Assembly (NCBI RefSeq): GCF_000745265.1
Contig: NZ_JQNN01000001.1
Coordinates: forward strand, 4,774,001 to 4,838,000
DNA: 64,000 bases
Direction: 5' to 3'
Source of the DNA: Massilia sp. 9096
GTDB taxonomy: Bacteria; Pseudomonadota; Gammaproteobacteria; Burkholderiales; Burkholderiaceae_D
Within the stretch, counting starts at the first letter, position 1. Every line of letters begins with the position of its first letter. The notes under the pieces were generated by a model. That model had not been told where the DNA came from, made no database searches, and worked only from the letters and a program-made list of their open reading frames with translations. The translations under genes and the position numbers were made by a program. Positions 1 to 9,320 of the stretch are shown here, piece by piece.

Positions 1-1
1 A

Positions 2-997
2 GAGATCAAGGAAGTCCGTGCAGGCGACATCGCCGCCGCGGTCGGCCTGAAAGACGCGACCACGGGCGAAACCCTGTGCGACCCGTCGGCGATCATCACC
101 TTGGAAAAGATGGTGTTCCCGGAGCCGGTGATCCAGCAGGCCGTCGAGCCGAAGACCAAGGCCGACCAGGAAAAGATGGGCCTGGCCCTGAACCGTCTGG
201 CTCAGGAAGACCCGTCGTTCCGCGTGCGTACCGACGAAGAGTCGGGCCAGACCATCATCGGTGGTATGGGCGAGCTGCACCTGGAGATCATCGTCGACCG
301 TATGAAGCGTGAATTCGGCGTGGAAGCGACCGTCGGCAAGCCGCAGGTGGCTTACCGCGAGACCATCCGCAAGGCCGTCACCGACGTCGAAGGCAAGTTC
401 GTCAAGCAGTCGGGCGGCCGCGGCCAGTACGGCCACGCCGTCCTGAACGTCGAACCGCAAGAGCCGGGCAAAGGCTTCGAGTTCATCGACGCGATCAAGG
501 GTGGTGTGATTCCTCGCGAATACATCCCGGCGGTCGAGAAGGGTGTTCGCGAAACCCTGACCTCGGGCGTGCTGGCCGGTTACCCGGTCGTCGACGTCAA
601 GGTCACCGTGGTCTTCGGTTCGTACCACGACGTGGACTCGAACGAAAACGCGTTCCGCATGGCCGGTTCGATGGCATTCAAGGAAGGTTGCCGTCGCGCC
701 AGCCCGGTCATCCTCGAGCCGATGATGGCCGTCGAAGTGGAAACGCCGGAAGACTACGCCGGTACCGTGATGGGCGACCTGTCGTCCCGCCGCGGTATGG
801 TGCAGGGCATGGACGAAATCCCGGGTGGCGGCGGCAAGATCATCAAGGCCGAAGTCCCGCTGTCGGAAATGTTTGGTTACTCGACCGTGCTGCGTTCGGC
901 AACCCAGGGCCGTGCGACCTACACGATGGAATTCAAGCACTATGCTGAAGCTCCGAAGCACGTCATCGACGCGATCGTGACCGCGAAGTCCAAGTAA
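2..997 (+). CDS. fusA: Elongation factor G, C-terminal part (5' end outside window)
   Basis: This is the last 331 codons of EF-G, the GTPase that drives tRNA-mRNA translocation on the ribosome. The frame is open from base 2 and stops at TAA 995-997; the GTP-binding domain lies upstream of the window. What remains covers domains III to V, including the segment [13 protein letters not shown] and the glycine-rich [15 protein letters not shown] stretch near the end. It sits 78 bp ahead of tuf in the usual str-operon order. An 8-bp hairpin without a T tract (1008-1033) lies in the gap, so it looks like a processing or stability element rather than a terminator. Confidence 0.97.
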   Translation, partial: EIKEVRAGDIAAAVGLKDATTGETLCDPSAIITLEKMVFPEPVIQQAVEPKTKADQEKMGLALNRLAQEDPSFRVRTDEESGQTIIGGMGELHLEIIVDRMKREFGVEATVGKPQVAYRETIRKAVTDVEGKFVKQSGGRGQYGHAVLNVEPQEPGKGFEFIDAIKGGVIPREYIPAVEKGVRETLTSGVLAGYPVVDVKVTVVFGSYHDVDSNENAFRMAGSMAFKEGCRRASPVILEPMMAVEVETPEDYAGTVMGDLSSRRGMVQGMDEIPGGGGKIIKAEVPLSEMFGYSTVLRSATQGRATYTMEFKHYAEAPKHVIDAIVTAKSK

Positions 998-1075
998 TAC
1001 GTAATCCGGGAGCAGGGCATTGGCTCTGCTCCCAATAAAAAACACTATAAATTGTTCTTTTAAAGGAAGATCAAA

Positions 1076-2266
<1,191 letters not shown>

Positions 2267-2280
2267 TAGCGACGATCTCA

Positions 2281-2343
2281 GCGGAACAGCCAGCCTGTTC
2301 CGCTAACAAAAGAGGGGCAGAACTTCGGTTCTGTCCCTTTTTT
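2281..2343 (+). terminator. Double-hairpin terminator after tuf
   Basis: There are two adjacent stems. The first is a perfect 9-bp stem, GCGGAACAG paired with CTGTTCCGC (2281-2303). The second is a 10-bp stem with a TTCG tetraloop (2314-2337) and one G-U pair, followed by six T. The second is a textbook intrinsic terminator. It separates fusA-tuf from rpsJ, which then has its own promoter-like sequence. Confidence 0.9.
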
Positions 2344-2377
2344 GTGACAGCAGCAGGCGCATCGAGGGCTGTTTCGG

Positions 2378-2386
2378 TGTTATACT
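2378..2386 (+). promoter_or_regulatory. Extended -10 promoter for rpsJ
   Basis: TGTTATACT fits the extended -10 form (TG, one base, then TATACT at 2381-2386). No convincing -35 is visible at 16-18 bp. It lies 35 bp past the tuf terminator and about 75 bp before rpsJ, so it probably drives rpsJ. The region after the hexamer is C-rich, as in many stable RNA and ribosomal promoters. Confidence 0.55.
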
Positions 2387-2466
2387 GCCGTCCCCTCCGC
2401 AGTACCCGTATCAGTGTCACTTATTGCCGGCCCGTTTGCCGGTTCGTTCTTTTAAAGGAAATGAGC

Positions 2467-2778
2467 ATGTCCAATCAGAAGATCCGTATCCGCCTGAAAG
2501 CGTTCGACTACAAGCTGATCGACCAGTCCGCACTGGAAATCGTCGACACCGCCAAGCGTACCGGCGCCGTCGTCAAGGGCCCGGTCCCGCTGCCGACCCG
2601 CATCCAGCGCTTCGACATCCTGCGTTCCCCGCACGTGAACAAGACTTCGCGCGACCAGTTCGAAATCCGTACGCACCAGCGTCTGATGGACATCGTGGAC
2701 CCGACCGACAAGACTGTTGACGCGCTGATGAAGCTGGACCTGCCGGCTGGCGTCGACGTCGAAATCAAGCTGCAGTAA
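2467..2778 (+). CDS. rpsJ: 30S ribosomal protein S10
   Basis: S10 (103 aa, the usual length) is a 30S head protein that also partners NusB in antitermination. The sequence [20 protein letters not shown] opens a typical S10. I chose ATG 2467 rather than ATG 2461 because AAAGGA at 2454-2459 is then 7 bp upstream and the length matches the family. In most relatives rplC follows directly. Here rpsJ is separated from rplC by 4.9 kb, so it appears to be a single-gene unit with its own promoter after the tuf terminator. Confidence 0.97.
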   Translation: MSNQKIRIRLKAFDYKLIDQSALEIVDTAKRTGAVVKGPVPLPTRIQRFDILRSPHVNKTSRDQFEIRTHQRLMDIVDPTDKTVDALMKLDLPAGVDVEIKLQ

Positions 2779-2958
2779 TCGAGTTTTCATCGCCGGCGGA
2801 TCCGTTCCGCCGGGGATCGAACGGGGCTGGCGCCGCTTTGCGGGCCGGCCCCGTTTTCATTTCGGGCCGCCGCCTCGCGTTCGCCGCTTATCTTTTCGTT
2901 AATACTGCGCGTCAATACTGTTATCATCGGTGGTGGTTCAACCGCACCGGAGACAGTC

Positions 2959-3885
2959 ATGCCGATCGCATCGCCCGCAGTGTTCGCCCAGCGCCTGCGC
3001 CGCCTGTCCTGGCGCGAAGTGTTCGAGCGCGCCTGGATCGCGCTGCTCTGCGTCGTCCTGCTCAAGCTGGTCATGCCGGCCGCCGTCAAGGAACTGCTGC
3101 GCCCGCTCGTGCTGGCCGTGCCGCTGTCGCTCATCGCCGCCAAAGACCTGTCCCACCTGCCGGATGCCCTCGCGCGCACGCGTGCTGCGCTCGCGCTGCC
3201 CGGCTGGCGCGCAACCCCGCCGGCTGTTCTGCTGGCCTGGCTGCCGCCCGAGCTGGTCGGGCTGCTGCGCCTGGGCGGGGCGCAGCGCCGCGGCTTTTTC
3301 GACTGGCTGGGCTGCCGCCCGCAGCCCGCGCTCCCGGAGGGACAGGCCTTGACCTATCTGGAGCAGGGCGCCTACCGCAGCGCTTTCGCCATCGTGCTGC
3401 TCGCGACTTTCGTCGAGCTGCCGATCGACGCGCTGGTTCTGCCGCTGTTCATCCATGATGCGCACGAGTTCATGCTGATCCACGCGTTGATGCTGGCCGG
3501 CGCAATCTCGACCCTGGCTTGGGTGCTGGGCGACCGCTGGCACGTCGCGCACGGCTGCCACGTGCTCACGTCGGACAGTCTGGAACTGCGCATCGGCGCG
3601 CGCACGCACGGATCGATCCCGCTGCGGCGCATCCAGGCCTGCGGGACGATCGCAGGGCCGGTCGCCGCCTGGCGCCGCCAGCATGGCATCGAGCGCCGCC
3701 ACGTACTGCTCGCCTCGCCTCTTGATAAGCCGAACACCGTCCTGATCTTGGATGAAGACAGTCCCGTGCGCCCGACCCACCTGGGCCGCGAGCGGACCGG
3801 CGTGCGCGCCATCTTCCTGTACCTGGACCGGCCGCATGCGCTGATCGATGCGCTCGGCAAGGTGGATCCTGTCCGTCCCGCATGA
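2959..3885 (+). CDS. Membrane protein of unknown function
   Basis: A 308-aa protein that I do not recognise. Hydrophobic segments lie near residues 24-58, 87-106 (weak), 137-160 and 172-190. The C-terminal third (from about residue 195) is soluble and looks like a small beta-rich domain. No signal peptide or catalytic motif is evident. GGAGAC at 2949-2954 supports ATG 2959. It stands alone in the block that interrupts the S10 operon, in the same direction as the ribosomal genes and 73 bp before the LacI-type regulator. Base composition and codon use look native. Function unknown. Confidence 0.75.
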   Translation: MPIASPAVFAQRLRRLSWREVFERAWIALLCVVLLKLVMPAAVKELLRPLVLAVPLSLIAAKDLSHLPDALARTRAALALPGWRATPPAVLLAWLPPELVGLLRLGGAQRRGFFDWLGCRPQPALPEGQALTYLEQGAYRSAFAIVLLATFVELPIDALVLPLFIHDAHEFMLIHALMLAGAISTLAWVLGDRWHVAHGCHVLTSDSLELRIGARTHGSIPLRRIQACGTIAGPVAAWRRQHGIERRHVLLASPLDKPNTVLILDEDSPVRPTHLGRERTGVRAIFLYLDRPHALIDALGKVDPVRPA

Positions 3886-3958
3886 GCGCGCGCGGCGCAT
3901 CTGCACGTTGTAAAAAGCTGAAACTCATCGGTGATATTCTCGCGCCAGGAGGTTCGCG

Positions 3959-4969
3959 ATGGCGACCATGAAGCAGGTGGCGGAACGTGCCGGCGTGTCG
4001 ATCTCGACCGTGTCGCACGTGATCAACAATACGCGCGTCGTCAGCGACGACGTGCGCCAGCGCGTGCTCGGCATCATCGACGAGATGCGCTACATCCCGA
4101 GCGCCGTCGCGCGCAGCCTCAAGAACGACAAGACCAAGACCATCGGCGTGCTGGTGCCGAACAGTTCGAACCCGTATTTCGCCGAGCTGATCCGCTGGAT
4201 CGAAGAAGCCGCCTTCCAGACCGGCTACAGCATCATCCTGTGCAACGCCCACGGTGGCGACCACAAGCAGACGACCTACCTGCGCCTGCTGATGGAAAAG
4301 CGCATCGACGGCCTGGTGCTGGTCGCCAGCGGCGCCGACGACGAGCAGGATCTGCTGGTGCATAACCCGGCCGTGCCGATCGTCCAGATCGAGCGCGCGC
4401 TGCCCGGCCTCCTCGCCGACCTGATCCTGGCTGGCGAGGAGGAGGGCGCCTACCAGGCGACGCGCCACCTGATCGAGCTCGGCCACCGCGCCATCGCCTG
4501 CGTGTCCGGTCCGGCCGCGCTCCCGCGCACGCGCGAGCGCGTCGGCGGCTTCATGCGCGCGATGGCGCAGGCCGGGCTCGAGGCGCCGCCCGCGCGCCTG
4601 ATCCAGGATGCCTTTACCAGCGCCGGCGGATACGCGGCGTTTACTCGCCTGCTGGCCCAGCCGCACCCGCCCACCGCGGTGTTCGTCACCAGCGACCTGA
4701 TGGCCCTGGGTGGCCTGTGCGCGGCCTCCGGCGCCGGCGTGCGCGTGCCCCACCAGCTGTCGGTGGTCGGCTACGACGACATCGATGGCGCCGACTACGC
4801 CAGCCCGCCGCTGACCACCGTGGCGCCGCCCAAGCGCGAGATGGCGCGCCTCGCGATCGAGCAACTGATCTGGCGCATCAAGGGCGGGCAAGGGCCGCTG
4901 CGCAGCACGGCGCTCGAGAGCCGGCTGGTGGTGCGGGCGTCGGCAACGCCGCTGCCGCCGCTGCACTGA
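3959..4969 (+). CDS. LacI-family transcriptional regulator
   Basis: A 336-aa LacI/GalR-type repressor. The N-terminal helix-turn-helix and hinge read MKQVAERAGVSISTVSHVIN, followed by a hinge helix ending RSLKNDKTKTIGVL near residues 50-63. A periplasmic-binding-protein-like effector domain (residues 60-330) includes NSSNPYFAELI and a C-terminal VVGYDDIDGADY region. AGGAGG at 3947-3952 fixes ATG 3959. No sugar transport or catabolic operon adjoins, so neither the ligand nor the target can be deduced. Family assignment is firm; biological role is unknown. Confidence 0.93.
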   Translation: MATMKQVAERAGVSISTVSHVINNTRVVSDDVRQRVLGIIDEMRYIPSAVARSLKNDKTKTIGVLVPNSSNPYFAELIRWIEEAAFQTGYSIILCNAHGGDHKQTTYLRLLMEKRIDGLVLVASGADDEQDLLVHNPAVPIVQIERALPGLLADLILAGEEEGAYQATRHLIELGHRAIACVSGPAALPRTRERVGGFMRAMAQAGLEAPPARLIQDAFTSAGGYAAFTRLLAQPHPPTAVFVTSDLMALGGLCAASGAGVRVPHQLSVVGYDDIDGADYASPPLTTVAPPKREMARLAIEQLIWRIKGGQGPLRSTALESRLVVRASATPLPPLH

Positions 4970-5060
4970 GCGCGCTGCGCCGCACAAAGCTTTAAGAGCA
5001 CGTTAAGAAATCCTCAAGCTTTTGCGGCTATCGTCGGCTATCGGCTGAACAAGGATAACC

Positions 5061-5975
5061 ATGGCATTTCCCTATCTGAGCGATCTCGTCTACTGGCTCA
5101 CCGGCTGGCGCCTGCCGCTGCCCTTCGCCATGTTCGGGCTGTTCGTCGCCTTCGGCGCGCTGGCGGCTGCCGCCTGCCTGCGCCGCGAGCTAAGCCGGCT
5201 GTATCGAAGCGGCGGCATCGGCCCCGCCAGGCGCATGGTCAAGGGCCAGAACGGTACTGCTGTGCCGGCCGAGGCCGCGCCGCACACGCTCGTCAGCGAT
5301 TTCGCCATCGTCGTGCTGGTCGCCGGCGTGATCGGCTCGCGCGTGTTTCACATCCTCGAGCACCTGGACGAATTCCGGCTCGAGCCCTGGTCGATGATTT
5401 TCAGCCGCTCCGGTCTGAGCATCTACGGTGGATTGATCTTCGGCGCCGGCGCCGGCGTGCTGCTCCTGCGGCGTTGGCGCATTCCGGTGCGCCCGTTCAT
5501 GGACGCGATCGCGCCGGCGCTGATGCTCGGCTATGCGATCGGCCGCCTGGGCTGCCAGGTCTCCGGCGACGGCGACTGGGGCATCGCCGCGAACATGGCG
5601 GCAAAACCGGCCTGGCTGCCGGGTTGGCTCTGGGCGCAGAATTACGACCACAACATCGCCGGCGTGCTCATCGCCGCGCCGGGCGTCTACCCGGCGCCGA
5701 TCTACGAATCGCTGATGGCCCTGGCCTGCTTCGCCCTGCTGTGGGCGCTGCGCAGGCACCGGTTCCAGGCGGGCTGGTTGTTTTCCCTGTACCTGGTGCT
5801 GGCGGGCGCCGAGCGCTTCCTGATCGAGCAGATCCGCGTCAATGTCCAGTTCCACTTCCACGGCTTGACGTTCACCCAGGCCGAGCTGATTTCCGTCGTC
5901 TACCTGTGTCTGGGCGCGGTCGGCCTGGCGCTGCTCAGCCGGCCCGCCCCGGCCGTGCGCCTGGGCGCGCACTGA
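5061..5975 (+). CDS. Divergent prolipoprotein diacylglyceryl transferase (Lgt)-like protein
   Basis: A 304-aa polytopic membrane protein of the Lgt fold. Recognisable family features are SGLSIYGGLIFG (Lgt has a His-containing SFHGG here), GRLGCQVSGDGDWG (Lgt signature GRxGNFINGExxG), VYPAPIYES, and a C-terminal RFLIEQIR matching the RFxxExxR motif. The usual His is Tyr, and the usual Asn after GRxG is Cys, so standard Lgt chemistry is doubtful. A true lgt is essential and is presumably elsewhere. AAGGA at 5051-5055 supports the start. It may be a paralogue with another lipid-related role; this is inference. Confidence 0.8.
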   Translation: MAFPYLSDLVYWLTGWRLPLPFAMFGLFVAFGALAAAACLRRELSRLYRSGGIGPARRMVKGQNGTAVPAEAAPHTLVSDFAIVVLVAGVIGSRVFHILEHLDEFRLEPWSMIFSRSGLSIYGGLIFGAGAGVLLLRRWRIPVRPFMDAIAPALMLGYAIGRLGCQVSGDGDWGIAANMAAKPAWLPGWLWAQNYDHNIAGVLIAAPGVYPAPIYESLMALACFALLWALRRHRFQAGWLFSLYLVLAGAERFLIEQIRVNVQFHFHGLTFTQAELISVVYLCLGAVGLALLSRPAPAVRLGAH

Positions 5976-5996
5976 GGATCGCGCCGGGCATCAGGT

Positions 5997-7127
5997 CTAC
6001 AAGCGCTGCTGCGGCGCCGGCTGCGCCTGGAGGATCCGCGGCGCCAGCGCGGCGCCGTCCTGGGCCGCGCCGTCCTGCGCCGCGTTCGCGCCGTGGCTGC
6101 GCACCTGCAGCGTCTGGGTCGGGAAGGCCAGTTCCACGTCCATCTCGGCCAGGCGATCGATCATGTTCAGGTAGATCTCCTGCTGGATGTCCATGAACTT
6201 GTTGTAGTCCGCAGACTCGACCCAGTACACCACTTCGAAATTCATCGACGACGGCCCGACGCTGCTGAAGTGGGCGCGGTCGAAGGTGGCCGTGTCCTGC
6301 GCCTTGACCAGGTCGGTCAGCATCGGCGGGATCGCGCGCAGCTTGGCTGTGGGCGTGTCGTAGGTGACGGCCACCGAGAACACCACACGCCGGCGCGTCA
6401 TGCGCGTCATGTTCTGCAGGCGGCTCTTGAGCAGGTCGGCGTTCGAGAACACCAGCTGCTCGCCGCCCAGGCTGCGCAGGCGCGTCGTCTTCAGGCCGAC
6501 GTACTCGACCGAGCCGAGGTACTTGTCGACGATGATGAAGTCGCCCAGCACGAAGGGCTTGTCGAGCACGATCGACAGCGAGGCGAACAGGTCGCCGAGG
6601 ATGTTCTGCACGGCCAGTGCCACGGCGATGCCGCCGATACCGAGCGAGGCCACCAGCGTGGTGATGTTCACGCCCAGGTTATCGAGGATCATCAACAGCA
6701 CCACGACCCACAACACCATGCGTGCGATGAAGCCGACCGCCGCTGCGGACGTCGCGCGGCCAGGGTCGTTGGCGCGGTTCTGGTAGTAATCCGCCAGCCA
6801 GGCGCGCAATGCGCTGTTGCCCCACAGGGCCGCCTGGATCAGGCCGGCGACGATCGCCGCCCTTGTGGCAAACAACTGCACCGCCGGCGGCAGCTCGAGC
6901 ACCTTGCTGCCGACGAAGGCGCCGATGACCGCGATCGGCAACATGCGCGTGGCTTCGAGCGCGTCGACGGCGATGTCGTCCAGCTTGGTTTCGGTGCGCG
7001 CGGCCAGGCGGCGCAGGTGGTGGATGACCAGCTTCTTGGTGAGGTACAGCGCCAGCGTCACGCCGAGCGCGATGCCGATCGCCGTCAGCCAGGCTGCCGT
7101 CGTGTTGTTGAAGACCACAAAATTCAT
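5997..7127 (-). CDS. MscS-family mechanosensitive ion channel
   Basis: A 376-aa small-conductance-type mechanosensitive channel. Two or three hydrophobic segments precede the pore helix region, where SLGIGGIAVALAVQN matches the Gly/Ala-packed TM3 of MscS. The beta-domain ILGDLFASLSIVLDKPFVLGD and the cytoplasmic alpha/beta domain follow. I chose ATG 7127 because AAAAGGAG lies just upstream on the minus strand; a longer frame starting at 7187 lacks a binding site and hydrophobic continuity. It converges with the Lgt-like gene (21 bp apart) and points away from the tRNA gene, so it is not part of the ribosomal transcript. Confidence 0.92.
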   Translation of the reverse strand: MNFVVFNNTTAAWLTAIGIALGVTLALYLTKKLVIHHLRRLAARTETKLDDIAVDALEATRMLPIAVIGAFVGSKVLELPPAVQLFATRAAIVAGLIQAALWGNSALRAWLADYYQNRANDPGRATSAAAVGFIARMVLWVVVLLMILDNLGVNITTLVASLGIGGIAVALAVQNILGDLFASLSIVLDKPFVLGDFIIVDKYLGSVEYVGLKTTRLRSLGGEQLVFSNADLLKSRLQNMTRMTRRRVVFSVAVTYDTPTAKLRAIPPMLTDLVKAQDTATFDRAHFSSVGPSSMNFEVVYWVESADYNKFMDIQQEIYLNMIDRLAEMDVELAFPTQTLQVRSHGANAAQDGAAQDGAALAPRILQAQPAPQQRL

Positions 7128-7297
7128 CCGTACTCCTTTTCGATGCATGCGCCGTCCCATGGTCGATGCGGCGCCGTCGCGATACATTGTAACGGCGTGC
7201 GCGAATCGGACCCTTGCGCGCCTGCGCCCCCAGCCACTCCAGTGCGCAGCAGGGCGCAGGCGCTCAAGCGCGGCGCATAAGTTTTTACAGATGGGTA

Positions 7298-7327
7298 TTG
7301 CGCTTTAAGAATGGATGCTCGTATAAT
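7298..7327 (+). promoter_or_regulatory. Promoter of tRNA-Val
   Basis: TTGCGC (7298-7303), an 18-bp spacer and a perfect TATAAT (7322-7327) lie 10 bp before the tRNA. The discriminator GCGGCTCCCC is GC-rich, as expected for a stringently controlled stable-RNA promoter. The -35 hexamer is the same as that of the rplC promoter at 7570. Confidence 0.75.
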
Positions 7328-7337
7328 GCGGCTCCCC

Positions 7338-7414
7338 GGGCGGTTAGTTCAGCTGGTTAGAATACTTGGTCGACATCCAAGGGGTCGCAGGTTCGAATCC
7401 TGCACCGCCCACCA
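7338..7414 (+). tRNA. tRNA-Val (anticodon GAC)
   Basis: A 77-nt cloverleaf. The acceptor stem is GGGCGGT with ACCGCCC (7338-7344 and 7404-7410). The D stem is GTTC/GAAT with one G-U pair, the anticodon stem CTTGG/CCAAG (7365-7369, 7377-7381), and the T stem GCAGG/CCTGC with loop TTCGAAT. The CCA end is encoded, and the discriminator A fits valine. The 7-base anticodon loop is TCGACAT, giving anticodon GAC. Position 33 is therefore C instead of the near-universal U, which is unusual. Shifting the loop to restore U33 breaks the stem. Confidence 0.92.
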
Positions 7415-7457
7415 GACTTCCAGATCGCAGGTCCCATGTAGTGCAGGGCGCCTGTAG

Positions 7458-7483
7458 AGAAAAGGCACATCGCTGCCTTTTCT
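7458..7483 (+). terminator. Probable terminator after tRNA-Val
   Basis: A perfect 10-bp stem AGAAAAGGCA/TGCCTTTTCT with loop CATCGC lies 44 bp past the tRNA. Its U-rich 3' arm resembles an intrinsic terminator although no separate T tract follows. It would isolate the tRNA from the rplC leader. Confidence 0.5.
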
Positions 7484-7569
7484 GTGCTGACCAGCCAAGG
7501 TCAGATTTCTTTCTTCTCCAAGAACCCTGCGTGAAACGCAACAGGCCGCATCATCCATGCATTCTCTTG

Positions 7570-7598
7570 TTGCGCCTACCCGTAGCGCGCGCTATACT
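7570..7598 (+). promoter_or_regulatory. Promoter of the rplC operon
   Basis: TTGCGC (7570-7575), a 17-bp spacer and TATACT (7593-7598), followed by a GC-rich AGCCGGCTTCG. This places a start near 7605 and a leader of about 118 nt before rplC. It would restart S10-operon transcription after the tRNA. Confidence 0.75.
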
Positions 7599-7604
7599 AG
7601 CCGG

Positions 7605-7722
7605 CTTCGGTGTGGGACTGTCTTTTTTTGTCCCACGCGTATGCAGAGGAGCGATCGAAGTCACTTCGACGTTCTACTAGTTCAACTACCCCCGCCCAAT
7701 CGTAGGTGGGAATGGAGAAAAA
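7605..7722 (+). promoter_or_regulatory. Structured mRNA leader before rplC
   Basis: This forms most of the 308-bp gap between the tRNA and rplC; the rest of the gap holds the tRNA terminator, about 85 bp with nothing evident, and the promoter. Three stems can be drawn: GTGGGAC/GTCCCAC with a T-rich 11-nt loop (7612-7636), TCGAAG/CTTCGA with a 3-nt loop (7655-7669), and CCCGCC/GGTGGG (7691-7710) ending just before the ribosome binding site GGAG (7714-7717). In gamma-proteobacteria the S10 leader mediates L4 feedback, but there it precedes rpsJ. Whether L4 acts here is inference. Confidence 0.5.
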
Positions 7723-8379
7723 ATGAGCCTGGGCCTTCTCGGTCGCAAGGTTGGCATGATGCGCATCTTCACGGACGACGGCGATTCGATTCCCGTCACC
7801 GTGCTGGACGTGTCGAACAACCGTGTTGCGCAAATCAAAACTCCTGAAACTGATGGCTACGCCTCGGTTCAGGTCGTCTTCGGTCAACGTCGCGCCTCGC
7901 GCGTGAACAAGGCCGCTGCCGGTCACTACGCCAAAGCTGGCGTCGAAGCTGGCACGATGCTGAAGGAATTCCGCGTCGAAGCCGCTCAAGCCGCTGGTTT
8001 CAAGACTGGCGACGCAGTCAATGTCTCGATGTTCGAAGTGGGCCAGAAAATCGACGTGCAAGGCACCTCGATCGGTAAGGGCTACGCCGGTACCATCAAG
8101 CGTCACAACTTTGCTTCGGGTCGTCAGACGCACGGTAACTCGCGTTCGCACAACGTTCCTGGCTCCATCGGTATGGCGCAGGACCCGGGTCGCGTGTTCC
8201 CTGGTAAGCGCATGACCGGTCACATGGGCGACGTCACCGTCACGACCCAGAACCTGGAAATCGCCCGTATCGACGCCGACCGTCAACTGCTGCTGGTGAA
8301 AGGTGCCGTTCCTGGCGCCAAGAACGGCCAGGTGATCGTCAAGCCGGCCGTCAAAGTCAAAGCAAAGAAAGGAGCGTAA
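7723..8379 (+). CDS. rplC: 50S ribosomal protein L3
   Basis: L3 (218 aa; E. coli 209) is an early-assembly 23S rRNA binder near the peptidyl transferase centre. The start [16 protein letters not shown] is canonical, and [20 protein letters not shown] near residues 130-149 contains the Gln that is methylated by PrmB in many bacteria. GGAG 5 bp upstream of ATG fits. It is the first gene of the transcript that continues to rpsQ, downstream of the structured leader. A C-terminal Lys/Val-rich tail accounts for the extra length. Confidence 0.98.
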   Translation: MSLGLLGRKVGMMRIFTDDGDSIPVTVLDVSNNRVAQIKTPETDGYASVQVVFGQRRASRVNKAAAGHYAKAGVEAGTMLKEFRVEAAQAAGFKTGDAVNVSMFEVGQKIDVQGTSIGKGYAGTIKRHNFASGRQTHGNSRSHNVPGSIGMAQDPGRVFPGKRMTGHMGDVTVTTQNLEIARIDADRQLLLVKGAVPGAKNGQVIVKPAVKVKAKKGA

Positions 8380-8382
8380 GCG

Positions 8383-9006
8383 ATGGAACTGAAGCTCCTG
8401 AATGAGCAAGGCCAAGCCGCTGGTACCGCTGTCAACGTGAACGACGAAGTGTTCGGTCGCGATTACAACGAAGCCCTGATCCACCAGATCGTGGTTGCAT
8501 ACGCCGCCAACGCGCGCAGCGGCAACCGCAAGCAGAAGGATCGCGAAGAAGTCAGCCACACGACCAAGAAGCCGTGGCGTCAAAAAGGTACGGGCCGCGC
8601 TCGTGCCGGTATGTCGTCGTCGCCGCTGTGGCGTGGTGGTGGTCGCATCTTCCCGAACTCGCCTGACGAGAACTTCTCGCACAAGGTCAACAAGAAGATG
8701 TATCGCGCAGGTATCTGCTCGATCCTGTCCCAGCTGGCTCGCGAAGACCGTCTGAGCGTCGTCGAGAACCTGACCGTCGAAGCCCCGAAGACCAAGCTGC
8801 TGTCGCAAAAGCTGCAGGGCATGGGCCTGGAATCGGTTCTGATCATCGCTGACACGATCGACGAAAACCTGCTGCTGGCATCGCGCAACCTGCCGAACGT
8901 GCTGGTTGTCGAGCCGAAGCACGCCGACCCGATGTCGCTGGTGTTCTACAAGAAAGTCCTGGTCACCAAAGCTGCTCTGGCCAAGATCGAGGAGATGTAC
9001 GCATGA
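8383..9006 (+). CDS. rplD: 50S ribosomal protein L4
   Basis: L4 (207 aa) binds 23S rRNA domain I and lines the exit tunnel with its long loop; [22 protein letters not shown] near residues 67-88 is that loop. In E. coli free L4 also represses its own operon through the leader RNA, which makes the leader upstream of rplC here relevant. It starts 3 bp after rplC and overlaps rplW by 4 bp (ATGA), so it is translationally coupled. Confidence 0.98.
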   Translation: MELKLLNEQGQAAGTAVNVNDEVFGRDYNEALIHQIVVAYAANARSGNRKQKDREEVSHTTKKPWRQKGTGRARAGMSSSPLWRGGGRIFPNSPDENFSHKVNKKMYRAGICSILSQLAREDRLSVVENLTVEAPKTKLLSQKLQGMGLESVLIIADTIDENLLLASRNLPNVLVVEPKHADPMSLVFYKKVLVTKAALAKIEEMYA

Positions 9007-9320
9007 GCGCCGCAATCAAATTCAGCGAAGAGCGCCTGATGAAGGTGCTGCTGGCTCCGGTCATTTCCGAAAAGGCGACCTTCGTCGCGGAAAAGAACGA
9101 ACAGATCGTGTTCAAGGTCCTGCCGGACGCGACCAAGCCGGAAATCAAGGCTGCCGTCGAACTGCTGTTCAAGGTCGAAGTGGACTCGGTCCAGACCGCG
9201 AACCGTGAAGGCAAGCAGAAGCGTTCGGGCCGTTTCAACGGTCGCCGCAACCACACCAAGCGCGCTTTCGTGGCCCTGAAGCCGGGCCAGGAAATCAATT
9301 TTGTCGAGGAGGCTAAATAA
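9003..9320 (+). CDS. rplW: 50S ribosomal protein L23
   Basis: L23 (105 aa) sits at the tunnel exit and docks trigger factor and SRP. The core [19 protein letters not shown] and the basic loop [22 protein letters not shown] are typical. ATG 9003 overlaps the rplD stop. The short N-terminal extension before MKVLLAPV leaves open a later Met at about residue 13, but the coupled start and AGGAG-like sequence favour 9003. It overlaps rplB by 1 bp. Confidence 0.97.
   Translation: MSAAIKFSEERLMKVLLAPVISEKATFVAEKNEQIVFKVLPDATKPEIKAAVELLFKVEVDSVQTANREGKQKRSGRFNGRRNHTKRAFVALKPGQEINFVEEAK

Noticed and set aside
1008..1033. Terminator between fusA and tuf
   Set aside because: The stem GGGAGCAG/CTGCTCCC is followed by A-rich, not T-rich, sequence, so intrinsic termination is unlikely; it was kept as a note under fusA.
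7344..7558. Short minus-strand frames over tRNA-Val, including one reading WAVQDSNLRPLGC
   Set aside because: This is the well-known false peptide produced by translating the reverse strand of a tRNA gene; no coding evidence.
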